Assembly: GCF_034353875.1 (NCBI RefSeq)
Contig: NZ_CP133784.1
Span: 372,001-436,000, forward strand
DNA from: Pseudomonas sp. MH9.2
Lineage (GTDB): Bacteria; Pseudomonadota; Gammaproteobacteria; Pseudomonadales; Pseudomonadaceae
Direction of reading: 5' to 3'
Length of the DNA: 64,000 bases
Under the pieces are notes generated by a model, which had not been told where the DNA came from, did not search any database, and saw nothing but the letters and a program-made list of their open reading frames with translations. The position numbers and the translations under genes were made by a program. Shown here in pieces: positions 20,012-30,836 of this stretch (the first letter of the stretch is position 1; the number at the start of each line of letters is the position of its first letter).

Positions 20012-20646
20012 GCAAGGAAAACGCATTGCGCGAAGAAATCTGCGAGGTTGGCCGTAGCCTTTATCAGCGCGGTTACACCGTCGGCAGCGCAGGCAATATC
20101 AGCGCCCGCCTGGAGGATGGCTGGTTGATAACGCCGACGGATGCCTGTCTTGGGCGCCTCGATCCAGCGACCATCGCCAAGGTCAATCTGGCTGGCGAAT
20201 GGGTGTCCGGAGACAAACCTTCAAAGACTCTCGCGCTGCATCGCCAGGTCTACGACCGCAACCCGGGCGTCGGTGGCGTGGTGCATACCCACTCCACCCA
20301 TTTGGTGGCGTTGACGCTGGCGGGTGTCTGGCATCCAGACGACATTTTGCCGCCCTTGACGCCATATCAGGTCATGAAAGTCGGGCACATCCCCTTGATT
20401 GGCTACCAGCGACCGGGCTCGCCGAAAGTCGCAGAGCAGGTCGCGCAGTTGGCCAATAGCGTTCGTGGCGTAATGCTCGAAAGGCTGGGTCCTGTGCTCT
20501 GGGAGAGTTCGGTATCCCGCGCAAGCTATGCCCTGGAAGAGCTTGAGGAAACTGCCCGGCTCTGGTTGATGAGCAATCCCAAGCCTGATCCGCTGGACCG
20601 GGCTGCGCTGGATGAGCTGCGAGAGATTTTTGGTGTGCACTGGTAG
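20008..20646 (+). CDS. otnC: 3-oxo-tetronate 4-phosphate decarboxylase (class II aldolase family)
   Basis: A 212-residue class II aldolase/adducin-fold enzyme that decarboxylates 3-oxo-tetronate 4-phosphate to dihydroxyacetone phosphate, which enters glycolysis. GSAGNISARL near residue 26 is the phosphate-binding loop and VVHTHSTHLVAL near 91 gives the metal-binding histidines. Translation is coupled to otnK by a 4-base overlap. A 189-base gap then precedes the transporter gene. Confidence 0.92.
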   Translation: MSKENALREEICEVGRSLYQRGYTVGSAGNISARLEDGWLITPTDACLGRLDPATIAKVNLAGEWVSGDKPSKTLALHRQVYDRNPGVGGVVHTHSTHLVALTLAGVWHPDDILPPLTPYQVMKVGHIPLIGYQRPGSPKVAEQVAQLANSVRGVMLERLGPVLWESSVSRASYALEELEETARLWLMSNPKPDPLDRAALDELREIFGVHW

Positions 20647-20758
20647 AACGCAGATTTAACACGGTAGATCGATAAAGCAGGCCCTGTCCCGGGGACTCGC
20701 AACGAGCCTCGAGGGCTCCGGCTGGCCTGACAAAACAATAACAATAGGAAATCCAAGC

Positions 20759-20839
20759 ATGACTAACCTTCACTGCGGCATTTTCAGATTCAGTGGCAGA
20801 ACCGTTTCGTTCACCCGGCGTGGGGGGCTTCTGAAATGA
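20759..20839 (+). CDS. Possible 26-residue leader peptide coupled to the GntP gene
   Basis: A 27-codon frame with ATG at 20759 and AGGAAA 9 bases upstream. Its TGA overlaps the GntP start codon as ATGA. The product (MTNLHCGIFRFSG...) is basic and has no known match. It may be a leader that couples translation, or chance; its length gives little statistical support. Confidence 0.25.
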   Translation: MTNLHCGIFRFSGRTVSFTRRGGLLK

Positions 20840-22296
20840 GCCCGCTATTCCTGATGATGACCGCCGGACTAGGGATAGCGCTGTTGTTATTCCTTGTGCT
20901 CAAGTACAAGTTCCAACCCTTCGTGGCGTTGATGCTGGTGAGCATTCTGGTGGCGTTGGTGGCCGGAGTGAAGCCGGCCGATCTGGTCGCTACCATCGAA
21001 GGCGGTATGGGCAAGACCCTGGGCCATATCGCGATCATCATTGCCTTGGGCGCGATGATTGGGCGGATCATTGAGCTTTCCGGCGGTGCCGAGGCGTTGG
21101 CCAAGACCCTGATCACGCGCTTCGGTAATCGACGTACGCCCCTGGCGCTGACGGTTGCCGGGTTTATGGTCGGGGTGCCGGTGTTCTTTGAAGTCGGCGT
21201 AATCATCTTGATGCCACTGGCCTATGGCGTTGCCCGCACTGCGCGTAAACCGCTGCTGGTGTTTGCGCTGCCGATGTGTGCGGCCTTGCTGACCGTCCAT
21301 GCCTTCCTGCCGCCACATCCAGGCGCAGTTGCCGCTGCCAGCCAGTTGGGCGCCGATTTGGGTCGGGTGCTGATGTTCGGCCTGCCAATGACTGCGCTGC
21401 TGTGCTACATCGGTTATCGCGTAGCGGGGCGCATGACCCGTCGGGTGTACCCAATGACCGATGATATTCGTGCCGAAGTGTATGGTCCGCATGTCACCAA
21501 CGAGGATCTGGCTGCTTGGTCCAATGGCAACGGCAAGAGCATTGAACGCGCCGCTGTGGCCGCGTCCCACATGGGCCTTGAAGAATCCACCAACAGCATT
21601 GTTTCCAAACTGCCACCAGCTCCACCACCAGGTTTCGGTTTGATTGTCAGTCTGATCTTGCTGCCGATTATTTTGATTTTGCTGGGTACGCTATCGACTT
21701 CGTTGCTCCCGCCCGAGTCGACCCTGCGCGGGATCATGACTGTGCTTGGCGCGCCGCTGGTGGCGCTGCTGCTGGACACTTTGTTGTGTGCCTGGCTGCT
21801 GGGATCGCGTCGTGGCTGGAGCCGCACTCAGGTGTCCGACGTGATCGGCTCGGCGTTGCCCGGTGTAGCGATGGTGATCTTGATTGCCGGTGCTGGCGGT
21901 GTATTCGGCAAGGTGCTGGTGGATACCGGCATCGGCGCAGTGGTCTCCGATATGTTACGCACCACCGGTCTGCCGGTGCTCGCTCTGGGCTTTCTACTGA
22001 CCATGCTGTTGCGCGCGGTCCAGGGGTCGACCACGGTGGCCCTGGTGACCACTGCTGGTATCATCAGCCCACTGATTGCGACCCTCAATCTGACCCCGAA
22101 CCACATGGCTCTGCTGTGCCTGGCCATGGGCGGTGGCGGGTTGGCAATGTCCCATATCAATGATGCCGGCTACTGGATTTTCACCAAACTGGCTGGGTTG
22201 AGTGTGGCCGACGGCCTGCGTACCTGGACCGTATTGACCACATTGCTCGGTACGCTGGGTTTCTGCATTACCTTGCTGATCTGGCCTTTTGTCTAA
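20836..22296 (+). CDS. GntP family permease, probable tetronate transporter
   Basis: A 486-residue inner-membrane permease of the gluconate:H+ symporter (GntP) family, with about 12 hydrophobic segments. Family features include FFEVGVIILMPLAYG near residue 115, the AFLPPHPGAVAAASQ loop near 157 and MLLRAVQGSTTVALVTTAG near 395. Placed between otnC and otnI it most likely imports L-threonate or D-erythronate; this substrate is inferred from context. The otnI gene follows after 21 bases. Confidence 0.9.
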   Translation: MSPLFLMMTAGLGIALLLFLVLKYKFQPFVALMLVSILVALVAGVKPADLVATIEGGMGKTLGHIAIIIALGAMIGRIIELSGGAEALAKTLITRFGNRRTPLALTVAGFMVGVPVFFEVGVIILMPLAYGVARTARKPLLVFALPMCAALLTVHAFLPPHPGAVAAASQLGADLGRVLMFGLPMTALLCYIGYRVAGRMTRRVYPMTDDIRAEVYGPHVTNEDLAAWSNGNGKSIERAAVAASHMGLEESTNSIVSKLPPAPPPGFGLIVSLILLPIILILLGTLSTSLLPPESTLRGIMTVLGAPLVALLLDTLLCAWLLGSRRGWSRTQVSDVIGSALPGVAMVILIAGAGGVFGKVLVDTGIGAVVSDMLRTTGLPVLALGFLLTMLLRAVQGSTTVALVTTAGIISPLIATLNLTPNHMALLCLAMGGGGLAMSHINDAGYWIFTKLAGLSVADGLRTWTVLTTLLGTLGFCITLLIWPFV

Positions 22297-22317
22297 CCCT
22301 CTATCCAAGGAGCTACC

Positions 22318-23100
22318 ATGCCTCGTTTTGCTGCCAACCTCAGTATGCTCTACCCGGAACATGAGTTTCTGGATCGCTTCGCCGCTGCAGCCGCCGATGG
22401 TTTCGAAGCGGTGGAGTATCTGTTTCCCTACGATTACAGCGCTCAGGAACTCAAGCAGCGCTTGAGCGACAACGGCCTGGTGCAGGCGCTGTTTAATGCG
22501 CCGCCCGGCGATTGGGGGGCCGGCGAGCGGGGCACGGTGTCGTTGCCGGGCCGTGAAAGCGAATTTCGCAGTGGTTTTGATCGGGCGCTGGAATACGCCG
22601 CGGTGCTGGGTAACTCACAAATTCATGTCATGGCTGGCCTGCTGCCCTCCGAGAATGACCGGGCTCGGCATCACGCCATTTACCTGGAAAACCTGGCCTA
22701 CGCGACCGCCCAGGCGGTCAAAGTCGGGGTCACGGTGTTGCTGGAGCCCATTAACACCCGAGACATGCCACGCTTTTTCCTTAACCGACAGGATCAGGCG
22801 CAAGCCATCTGCAAGGAAGTGGGCGCCAGTAACCTGAAGGTTCAGTTCGACTGTTACCACTGCCAGATTGTCGAAGGCGATTTGGCCAGCAAATTGCGAC
22901 GGGATTTTAACGGTATTGGCCATATCCAGATCGCGGGCGTGCCGGACCGGCACGAGCCGGATCTGGGAGAGGTTAACTATCCCTATCTGTTCGAGTTGAT
23001 CGATAAGTTGGGCTATGACGGTTGGGTAGGGTGCGAATACAGGCCGCGCGGCAACACGTCAGTCGGTTTGCAGTGGCTGCGGGACTGGAACGCTCGCTAA
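22318..23100 (+). CDS. otnI: 2-oxo-tetronate isomerase (Hyi family TIM barrel)
   Basis: A 260-residue AP-endonuclease-2-like TIM barrel of the hydroxypyruvate isomerase family. OtnI converts 2-oxo-tetronate made by LtnD into 3-oxo-tetronate for OtnK. Metal ligands are suggested by [11 protein letters not shown] (Glu near residue 142), FDCYHCQI near 178 and the late GCEYRPRG segment. AAGGAG precedes the ATG. It is the last gene of the operon and converges on the DeoR-type gene with 11 bases between the stops. Confidence 0.9.
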   Translation: MPRFAANLSMLYPEHEFLDRFAAAAADGFEAVEYLFPYDYSAQELKQRLSDNGLVQALFNAPPGDWGAGERGTVSLPGRESEFRSGFDRALEYAAVLGNSQIHVMAGLLPSENDRARHHAIYLENLAYATAQAVKVGVTVLLEPINTRDMPRFFLNRQDQAQAICKEVGASNLKVQFDCYHCQIVEGDLASKLRRDFNGIGHIQIAGVPDRHEPDLGEVNYPYLFELIDKLGYDGWVGCEYRPRGNTSVGLQWLRDWNAR

Positions 23101-23111
23101 CGCGCAAAGCC

Positions 23112-23930
23112 TTACACGCTGTCATCAGAAGGCAGCAGCAGTTCAACCCCCTGTTTGCGGATGCTGTCGGCTGCGGCAGGGGTCAGCGCGTCGTCACTGA
23201 TGACAATGTCGAACTGCTCGATCCCGGCAATTTTGTACATGCTGAACGTGCCGTACTTCGAGCTGCTGGCCACCAGCACCACTTGCGAGGCCGATTGCAT
23301 CGCGACTTGCTTGACCTCGACCTTCAGCGCCGAAGGCGTTGTGAGGCCGCGACGAAGATCCCACGAACTGGTCGATATGAAGGCGATATCGGTGACGATC
23401 TGGCGCAACGTGGCCACCGCCAAACCGCCTACGCATGAATGGTTGGAATGATCCAGCTGTCCGCCGGTATGAATGACGGTGACATGGAGCGCATCCATCA
23501 ACGCCAGGACAATCCCGAAGTCGTTGGTCACCACGGTCATGCCGGACAGCGCCTTGATAAAAGGTACGATTTCCAGAGTGCTGGTTCCGGCATCCAAGTA
23601 AATCGTCATGTCGGGGTGCAGTAACCGTGCGGCCAGTTTTGCCATCGCCTGCTTCTGCGGCAATTCGACGACCGCTTTGAGTTGATGGCTAGGCTCGCTG
23701 TGCAACTGGCTGGCGATCCGCACGCCACCCGTGACCGAGTAAGCACGTCCTTCCTGTTCGAGCAGCGCGATATCGCGGCGTATGGTCATGTGCGAACAGT
23801 CGAACATTTCCATCAATTGATGAACACTCAGCACCTGATGCTTGCGTAACTGCCGTAGCATGAGCTCACGGCGCTGCTCAGGGATCATCGGTGCGCCGCT
23901 TTCGGCGGCGATGTCCTTTTGACTAGACAT
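23112..23930 (-). CDS. DeoR/GlpR family transcriptional regulator
   Basis: A 272-residue sugar-type regulator. A DeoR winged helix lies at residues 20-70 (SVHQLMEMFDCSHMTIRRDIALLEQ cut at the recognition helix), followed by an ISOCOT sugar-phosphate sensor domain with YLDAGTSTLEIVPF near 118. Family members usually repress nearby catabolic genes until a sugar-phosphate intermediate binds. Its location suggests control of ltnD-otnKC-gntP-otnI, with 3-oxo-tetronate 4-phosphate or a precursor as a plausible signal (inference). Confidence 0.88.
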   Translation of the reverse strand: MSSQKDIAAESGAPMIPEQRRELMLRQLRKHQVLSVHQLMEMFDCSHMTIRRDIALLEQEGRAYSVTGGVRIASQLHSEPSHQLKAVVELPQKQAMAKLAARLLHPDMTIYLDAGTSTLEIVPFIKALSGMTVVTNDFGIVLALMDALHVTVIHTGGQLDHSNHSCVGGLAVATLRQIVTDIAFISTSSWDLRRGLTTPSALKVEVKQVAMQSASQVVLVASSSKYGTFSMYKIAGIEQFDIVISDDALTPAAADSIRKQGVELLLPSDDSV

Positions 23931-24129
23931 TCGAGCTCCAGAATGAAGAAAACCGCAGAAAAGAAGCGCGGAGCAAATATAGTAGCGAATCTACAGGCAA
24001 GGAACGACACGTTTGACTTTCCGAGCGAATGCGCCGGGATGCCAGTCATTTAATGGGCTTTGAATAACTTACCGCCATCTGTCTTCGCCCGACAGTCTTC
24101 ACTGGCGTGGGACGCTCTAAGGTAGAAGC

Positions 24130-25029
24130 ATGAAGCACATCGTCACCGTTTTATCAGCGCTTGCTATCGCTGTCGGCCTCCTTGGTTGTATCAGCGCCCC
24201 GATCGCAATGACGCCACAGACTGAGCAGCGTTTGCACGCACAAGCCCCTGTCCGTTTTTTGCTGACCTTTGATGACGGGCCAAGTGCGTCCAGTTTTTTT
24301 AATCCGACGCTCTCCGTTCTCGACGATCTTGCCCACAATCCAGTGCAGCCGGGCATCAAGGCAGTATTTTTTGTGCAGACCCGTGCGGCACGGGCGGGCG
24401 GCAGTGAATTGGGCCGAAAAATCATGCACCGTGAATATGACGAAGGTCACGTGCTGGGCTTCCATACCGCTACGCCGGGGCATACCAATCATCGTTCTCT
24501 CAGCCCGGAAGAGCTGGAACAGTCGCTAACGGAAGGCAGTGCAGACATCGCTGCGATCACCGGTGCACCACCCGTGTTGGTGCGCCCGCCATTCTGGAAC
24601 TACGATAAGCGCACCTTCGCCGCTTACCAGCAGCATGGCATGCATGTGTTGCTGACCGATCTGAGCGCGAATGACGGCAAGATATGGGGCTACAATTTCA
24701 GCCTGCGCAGACGGTCCAGCATGCTGAGGCAGTTGTCCGAAGTACGCGAGCGGATTGCAGCAGGTGAGTTGCCAGCGGTCGATGGCGCTATTCCGGTGGT
24801 AGTGACGTTTCACGACCTCAATCGCTACACCGCTCGGCACGCGCAGGAATACCTGCAGATACTGATCGACAGTGCGCGCGAGACGGGTCTGACAACCGCA
24901 GCCAAGCCTTTTTACGATGATCGATCAGCGTTGCAGCATGCCGTCATGGCGCGCACCGTCAGGGACAGTTCTGAGCCTGTTCAGTTGCCTGGGTTCTGGA
25001 GCTGGTTCTGGGACAGTAATTCGCATTAG
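24130..25029 (+). CDS. Polysaccharide deacetylase family lipoprotein
   Basis: A 299-residue NodB-homology protein with a lipoprotein signal ending LLGC (Cys20), so it is probably anchored in an envelope membrane. LLTFDDGPSAS near residue 47 is motif 1 with the catalytic Asp pair, and GFHTATPGHTNHRSLS near 113 provides the metal-binding histidines in a longer-than-usual spacing. VRPPFWNYDKR near 154 is motif 3. It would remove N- or O-acetyl groups from an envelope or secreted polysaccharide; the substrate is unknown. No operon partners are seen. Confidence 0.85.
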   Translation: MKHIVTVLSALAIAVGLLGCISAPIAMTPQTEQRLHAQAPVRFLLTFDDGPSASSFFNPTLSVLDDLAHNPVQPGIKAVFFVQTRAARAGGSELGRKIMHREYDEGHVLGFHTATPGHTNHRSLSPEELEQSLTEGSADIAAITGAPPVLVRPPFWNYDKRTFAAYQQHGMHVLLTDLSANDGKIWGYNFSLRRRSSMLRQLSEVRERIAAGELPAVDGAIPVVVTFHDLNRYTARHAQEYLQILIDSARETGLTTAAKPFYDDRSALQHAVMARTVRDSSEPVQLPGFWSWFWDSNSH

Positions 25030-25318
25030 TTTCAGGGGTTTATGACGGTTGAAAAACCTCGCACATGTGATCGGCGCCTAGCGCGCGAAATGGCTGCTTT
25101 ATCAACTGATTGTCGAGAGCCCGAGAGAGCAGGGTATGGAATTATTTTCTGCCAGCGATTGACATGCTATTCGAACAAGTCCAGAATTGCGTCCATTCCT
25201 GATGTGGGAATGTAAAAAAACCTATAGATTTCAAAGGGTTGGAAGCTAGATTAGATTCAAGTTTTCAGCTCATGTGTGTATGCGTTCAATGTCAGCTGTA
25301 TCGACGTTGTACGTTTGG
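25030..25318. other. Non-coding stretch upstream of tRNA-Cys
   Basis: About 290 bases without a supported gene. TTGACA at about 25155 followed 17 bases later by CAGAAT could be a promoter for the tRNAs, though it would leave a long 5' leader. I looked for a tRNA-Gly, which often precedes tRNA-Cys and tRNA-Leu in pseudomonads, and did not find one. Confidence 0.3.
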
Positions 25319-25392
25319 GGCCGAGTAGCAAAATGGTTATGCTGCGGATTGCAAATCCGCCTACGCCGGTTCGATTCCGACCTCGGCCTCCA
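25319..25392 (+). tRNA. tRNA-Cys (GCA)
   Basis: A 74-base cloverleaf. The acceptor arms GGCCGAG and CTCGGCC pair perfectly, the anticodon loop is TTGCAAA (anticodon GCA), the T-loop is GGTTCGATTCC, and the CCA end is encoded. A rho-independent terminator follows directly. Confidence 0.96.
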
Positions 25393-25400
25393 TCATAAAC

Positions 25401-25436
25401 AAGCTCCGTAGATCCATGATTTACGGAGCTTTTTTA
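25401..25436 (+). terminator. Rho-independent terminator after tRNA-Cys
   Basis: A perfect 10-base stem (AAGCTCCGTA with TACGGAGCTT) with an 11-base loop runs into six Ts. It separates the tRNA-Cys transcript from the tRNA-Leu transcript. Confidence 0.9.
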
Positions 25437-25530
25437 TTGGTTTCGCGCGCAATATTTTGTCGCATTGACGGGACCAGTAAACTTGCTTCACTGGGTAGGG
25501 ATGTATATATTCCCTGCACATCGCGCTACC

Positions 25531-25617
25531 GCCCGAATGGCGAAATTGGTAGACGCAAGGGACTTAAAATCCCTCGTTCGTAAGGACGTGCCGGTTCGAC
25601 CCCGGCTTCGGGCACCA
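25531..25617 (+). tRNA. tRNA-Leu (TAA)
   Basis: An 87-base class II tRNA. The acceptor arms GCCCGAA and TTCGGGC pair, the anticodon loop CTTAAAA gives anticodon TAA, a long variable arm (about CGTTCGTAAGGACG) is present, the T-loop is GGTTCGACCCC, and CCA is encoded. Confidence 0.96.
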
Positions 25618-25625
25618 TTTAAAAT

Positions 25626-25669
25626 CAAGGGCTTACACGCGATATCGCATGTAGGCCCTTGTTTGTTTC
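25626..25669 (+). terminator. Rho-independent terminator after tRNA-Leu
   Basis: A CAAGGGC...GCCCTTG stem extended by ACA/TGT pairs, followed by the T-rich TTTGTTT. Confidence 0.85.
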
Positions 25670-25787
25670 TGGTCCGCAATTCACCTAGATATCCGATCAC
25701 GCTTCAAGTGAGGAGCTTCTTGAGCCATATTGAGCCGCTGGATTTATTGGCTCAGGCAATCAGAACGTGAAACCGGGGGAGAGGTTG

Positions 25788-26267
25788 ATGTCATCCATAA
25801 AAAGTCCAACTGCCATTATGGCGGCTGACGCTTCGAAACGGGCCAAGCCGAGCAGCTACCCTGAACCGTTCGCCTCGCTTATGTCGGGCAGGATCAAACA
25901 TCCGCTGGGCGATATTTTCGGCATCAAGAACTTTGGTGTAAACCTGACTCGACTGTCACCGGGCGCGGTATCCGCGCTGCATCATTGCCATTCCCGGCAG
26001 GACGAGTTCATCTACGTCCTTGAGGGCGAACCCACGCTATTCACCCATGAGGGTGAAACCAGGCTGCGACCCGGTATGGTGGCCGGGTTTGCGGCAGGCG
26101 TGACGCCGCACCATCTTGAGAATCGCACTGAGTCCGACTGTGTGATTCTGGAGGTGGGGGATCGCGCATCAGGCGACACAGTGAGTTATCCCGATGATGA
26201 TCTTGAGGTGGCGCTGCAAGCGGACGGCCAGTGGCTGTTTAATCATAAGGATGGCAGCCCCTACTAA
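25788..26267 (+). CDS. Cupin-domain protein
   Basis: A 159-residue single-domain cupin. LHHCHSRQDEFIYVLEGEP near residue 64 is cupin motif 1 with His, His and Glu metal ligands, and GMVAGFAAGVTPHHLEN near 103 is motif 2 with the last His. Such proteins are often small dioxygenases, isomerases or sugar-binding factors; no specific role can be read. The ATG at 25788 follows GGGGGAGAGG; the frame itself opens at 25767. Confidence 0.85.
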   Translation: MSSIKSPTAIMAADASKRAKPSSYPEPFASLMSGRIKHPLGDIFGIKNFGVNLTRLSPGAVSALHHCHSRQDEFIYVLEGEPTLFTHEGETRLRPGMVAGFAAGVTPHHLENRTESDCVILEVGDRASGDTVSYPDDDLEVALQADGQWLFNHKDGSPY

Positions 26268-26471
26268 ATCATCGCCCTGCCAATGTTTTCGCCAAAAATG
26301 GCGCTGTCTTGCTCGGTTTAACATGGGCAACGGTCTCTGGTGTGTCATGAGCCACCAGCATGCCGACTTGGTCGCCCCCGGGCCAGCGTGCTGACCAGTC
26401 GTCGTTTCTGGTTAATCTCAAGCATTCTAATCTCCGATTTTTTTTGAGAAACTTTATGGGTCAATAACACA

Positions 26472-26879
26472 ATGGTGGCCAGGCCAATGAATGAGATAGG
26501 CTTCAGGATCAGGCAAGAACGCAAACGGTTAGGGTATTCGCAACGGGAAATGGGGCTTCTGGGCGGCGTTGCTGTAAACGCGCAAGGCAAGTATGAAAGC
26601 GGCGAGCGTGTGCCTAAGGCCGATTATCTGGTCGCCTTGGCGAACGTGGGTGTCGATGTCTTGTATGTTCTGACTAACAAGCGCAACACAGGTGTCATTG
26701 TCGATAACACCTTGAACACAGTAGCGTACGCCGCGCCGCCTGACGCATTGTTCGTCGAGGTTCAGCACGCGGTTCGTCATTTCCTATTAAAAATTGAAGA
26801 GTTGTCGACCACCTACCAGGTCAACGGCAACGCCACTCAACCCTACTTGTGCGCTACGCCAACACCGCTACCGACTTGA
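26472..26879 (+). CDS. XRE-family helix-turn-helix regulator
   Basis: A 135-residue phage-type regulator. An N-terminal XRE domain occupies residues 6-65 ([37 protein letters not shown]), and the C-terminal half has no known domain. Proteins of this form are common in pseudomonads as orphan prophage-like regulators. An ATG at 26487 is an alternative start. Its 3' end overlaps the end of the convergent modC gene by 26 bases. Confidence 0.8.
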   Translation: MVARPMNEIGFRIRQERKRLGYSQREMGLLGGVAVNAQGKYESGERVPKADYLVALANVGVDVLYVLTNKRNTGVIVDNTLNTVAYAAPPDALFVEVQHAVRHFLLKIEELSTTYQVNGNATQPYLCATPTPLPT

Positions 26880-27942
26880 TCTGTGCCCATAGATGTTGGC
26901 CCGGGTACAGGCGCATTTGATCGCGGGAGTAACGGGTAATCCGCGCGAGCAATGGTGTGCCGGCCGCGTCGAGCCGAACCAGCACGTGCGCCCTGTTGTC
27001 GGCAGCAATTTCGCTGATCACGGTCACAGGCAATCGGTTGAGAATGCTGCTTTGCTCATCGGGTTGCAGGTTCAGGCTCACGTCCCTGGCTTGCACCTTA
27101 AAACGCAGGGTCTTGCCGACCGACAGGGGTGAATGCGCGACACGAACTATCAGGTCGCTGCCAGGCAGGTGCAACGTCAGCAACTGATAGTTGGGGTCAT
27201 AAGCGCTGACGATGCCTTCGACCACTACGCCGGCATCGTCGCCTGTCGCCATCGGCAGGTCGAGGCGCGCCAAGGTTTCACCGATGGGACCGCTGGCCAA
27301 GGCTTTGCCCTCGCTTAACACGACTATGTGATCGGACAGCCGTGCAACTTCGTCCTGAGAGTGGCTGACATAGAGCATGGGGATTTCCAGCTCATCGTGA
27401 AGGCGCTCCAGGTACGGCAGGATTTCGCTCTTGCGTTGGGTGTCCAGCGCCGCCAGAGGTTCGTCGAGTAATAACAAGCGTGGGCTGGTCAGCAGGGCGC
27501 GAGCGATACCGACACGTTGTCGCTCGCCGCCGGACAGGTTGTCGGTGTGGCGCTCGAGCAGATGATCGATACCCAGCAATGTGCTGGCTTGATCCAGTTG
27601 TACCTTGCGCTGACTGCTCGCAACACGCCGCAGTCCGAATTCCAGGTTGCCCCTCACCGACAGATGCGGGAAGAGACTGGCCTCCTGAAACACATACCCC
27701 AGCGCACGTTTATGTGGCGGGAGGAAAATGCCTCGGGCGTTGTCCTGCCAGACTTCACCATTAATCTGAATGAAGCCCTGTCGCGCTTTCTCCAGCCCGG
27801 CGATACAGCGCAAGCAGGTGGTTTTTCCTGAGCCGGAGTGGCCATACAGCGCCGTCACACCATGGCCCGGCAATGCGAGGTCGACATCCAGATCAAAACC
27901 GGGATAGGCCACTTGCAGGCGCACCTGTATCTGCGAGGTCAT
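26854..27942 (-). CDS. modC: Molybdate ABC transporter ATP-binding protein
   Basis: A 362-residue ATPase energising molybdate import through ModB. Walker A is GHSGSGKTT near residue 35, the signature is [15 protein letters not shown] near 133, and Walker B is [12 protein letters not shown] near 156. A C-terminal MOP/TOBE domain (residues about 290-355) binds oxyanion. It lies 4 bases after modB in the modABC operon. Its end overlaps the convergent XRE gene. Confidence 0.95.
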   Translation of the reverse strand: MTSQIQVRLQVAYPGFDLDVDLALPGHGVTALYGHSGSGKTTCLRCIAGLEKARQGFIQINGEVWQDNARGIFLPPHKRALGYVFQEASLFPHLSVRGNLEFGLRRVASSQRKVQLDQASTLLGIDHLLERHTDNLSGGERQRVGIARALLTSPRLLLLDEPLAALDTQRKSEILPYLERLHDELEIPMLYVSHSQDEVARLSDHIVVLSEGKALASGPIGETLARLDLPMATGDDAGVVVEGIVSAYDPNYQLLTLHLPGSDLIVRVAHSPLSVGKTLRFKVQARDVSLNLQPDEQSSILNRLPVTVISEIAADNRAHVLVRLDAAGTPLLARITRYSRDQMRLYPGQHLWAQIKSVAVLA

Positions 27943-27946
27943 CGGC

Positions 27947-28626
27947 TCAACTCCAGCTTGCTTTGGTTTTGCCGCTTGAGTACAGCGCCAGTAGAACCAG
28001 GAAAGAAAATACCAACATCACCCCGGCCAGCCAATGCGCTTGCAGGTATTCCATTGACTCGACGTGGTCGTAGATCTGCACGGAAACCACGCGGGTTTTT
28101 TCCGGGATATTGCCACCGATCATCAGTACCACGCCAAACTCGCCCACGGTATGGGCAAAACCGAGAATGGCGCCCGTTATAAAGCCGGGGCGGGCCAGTG
28201 GCAACATCACACTGAAGAAGGTGTCCCATGGGCCGGCGCGCAGGGTGGCTGCGACCTCCAGCGGTCGCTTGCCAATGGCGGCGAAGGCATTTTGCAGTGG
28301 CTGTACGACAAAGGGCATCGAGTAGATGACGGAGCCGATCACCAGACCGGGGAAGCTGAAGGTCAGCGTTCCAAGGCCGATACTCTGGGTGAAGTGACCG
28401 ACCATGCCGTTAGGCCCCATCGCCAGCAGCAGGTAAAAGCCAATGACCGTTGGCGGCAGCACCAGCGGCAGAGCGACCACTGCAGCCACCGGGCCCTTGA
28501 GCCACGAACGGGTGTGCGCCAGCCATAAAGCGATGGGCGTACCGATAAGGAGCAGGATGACCGTGGTCAATGACGCCAGTTTCAGCGTCAGCCAGATGGC
28601 CGCGATATCGTCGCTGTTCAGTGGCA

Positions 28627-28627
<1 letters not shown>
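27947..28627 (-). CDS. modB: Molybdate ABC transporter permease
   Basis: A 226-residue inner-membrane permease with five or six hydrophobic segments. The cytoplasmic EAA loop that docks ModC is visible as [20 protein letters not shown] near residue 135. Its start codon overlaps the modA stop by one base (TAATG), and modC follows after 4 bases, so all three are cotranscribed. Confidence 0.95.
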
Positions 28628-30556
<1,929 letters not shown>

Positions 30557-30836
30557 GGTGGTTTCCTCCGAAATAGAACGACAGGCAGGCCGCTATTGAA
30601 CGGGCAGGGGGCACCCTTTGCAACTGAGGTGTTTGGAATGAGCTACTTTTGGCCGTGAGGTGCTGCACCCGGGCCCGACAGATCGGTGGCGAACCGCGCC
30701 TTGGCGATCCTCCACACCAGGATCAAACGACCTCGCCAGCTGGAAGGGAAACCGGCCTGTATGTGCTTGAGTCGCTCGCCTTCGGACTGTCCGCGTAGCT
30801 CGTTGGAGATCAGCCAAAAGGAAGGCTCTAATTGCT

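Noticed and set aside
17911..20026. Very long open frames antisense to ltnD and otnK (up to 370 codons)
   Set aside because: They mirror the codon structure of strongly supported genes in GC-rich DNA and show no family motifs.
25030..25318. Expected tRNA-Gly before tRNA-Cys
   Set aside because: No cloverleaf with a Gly anticodon is present in this stretch.
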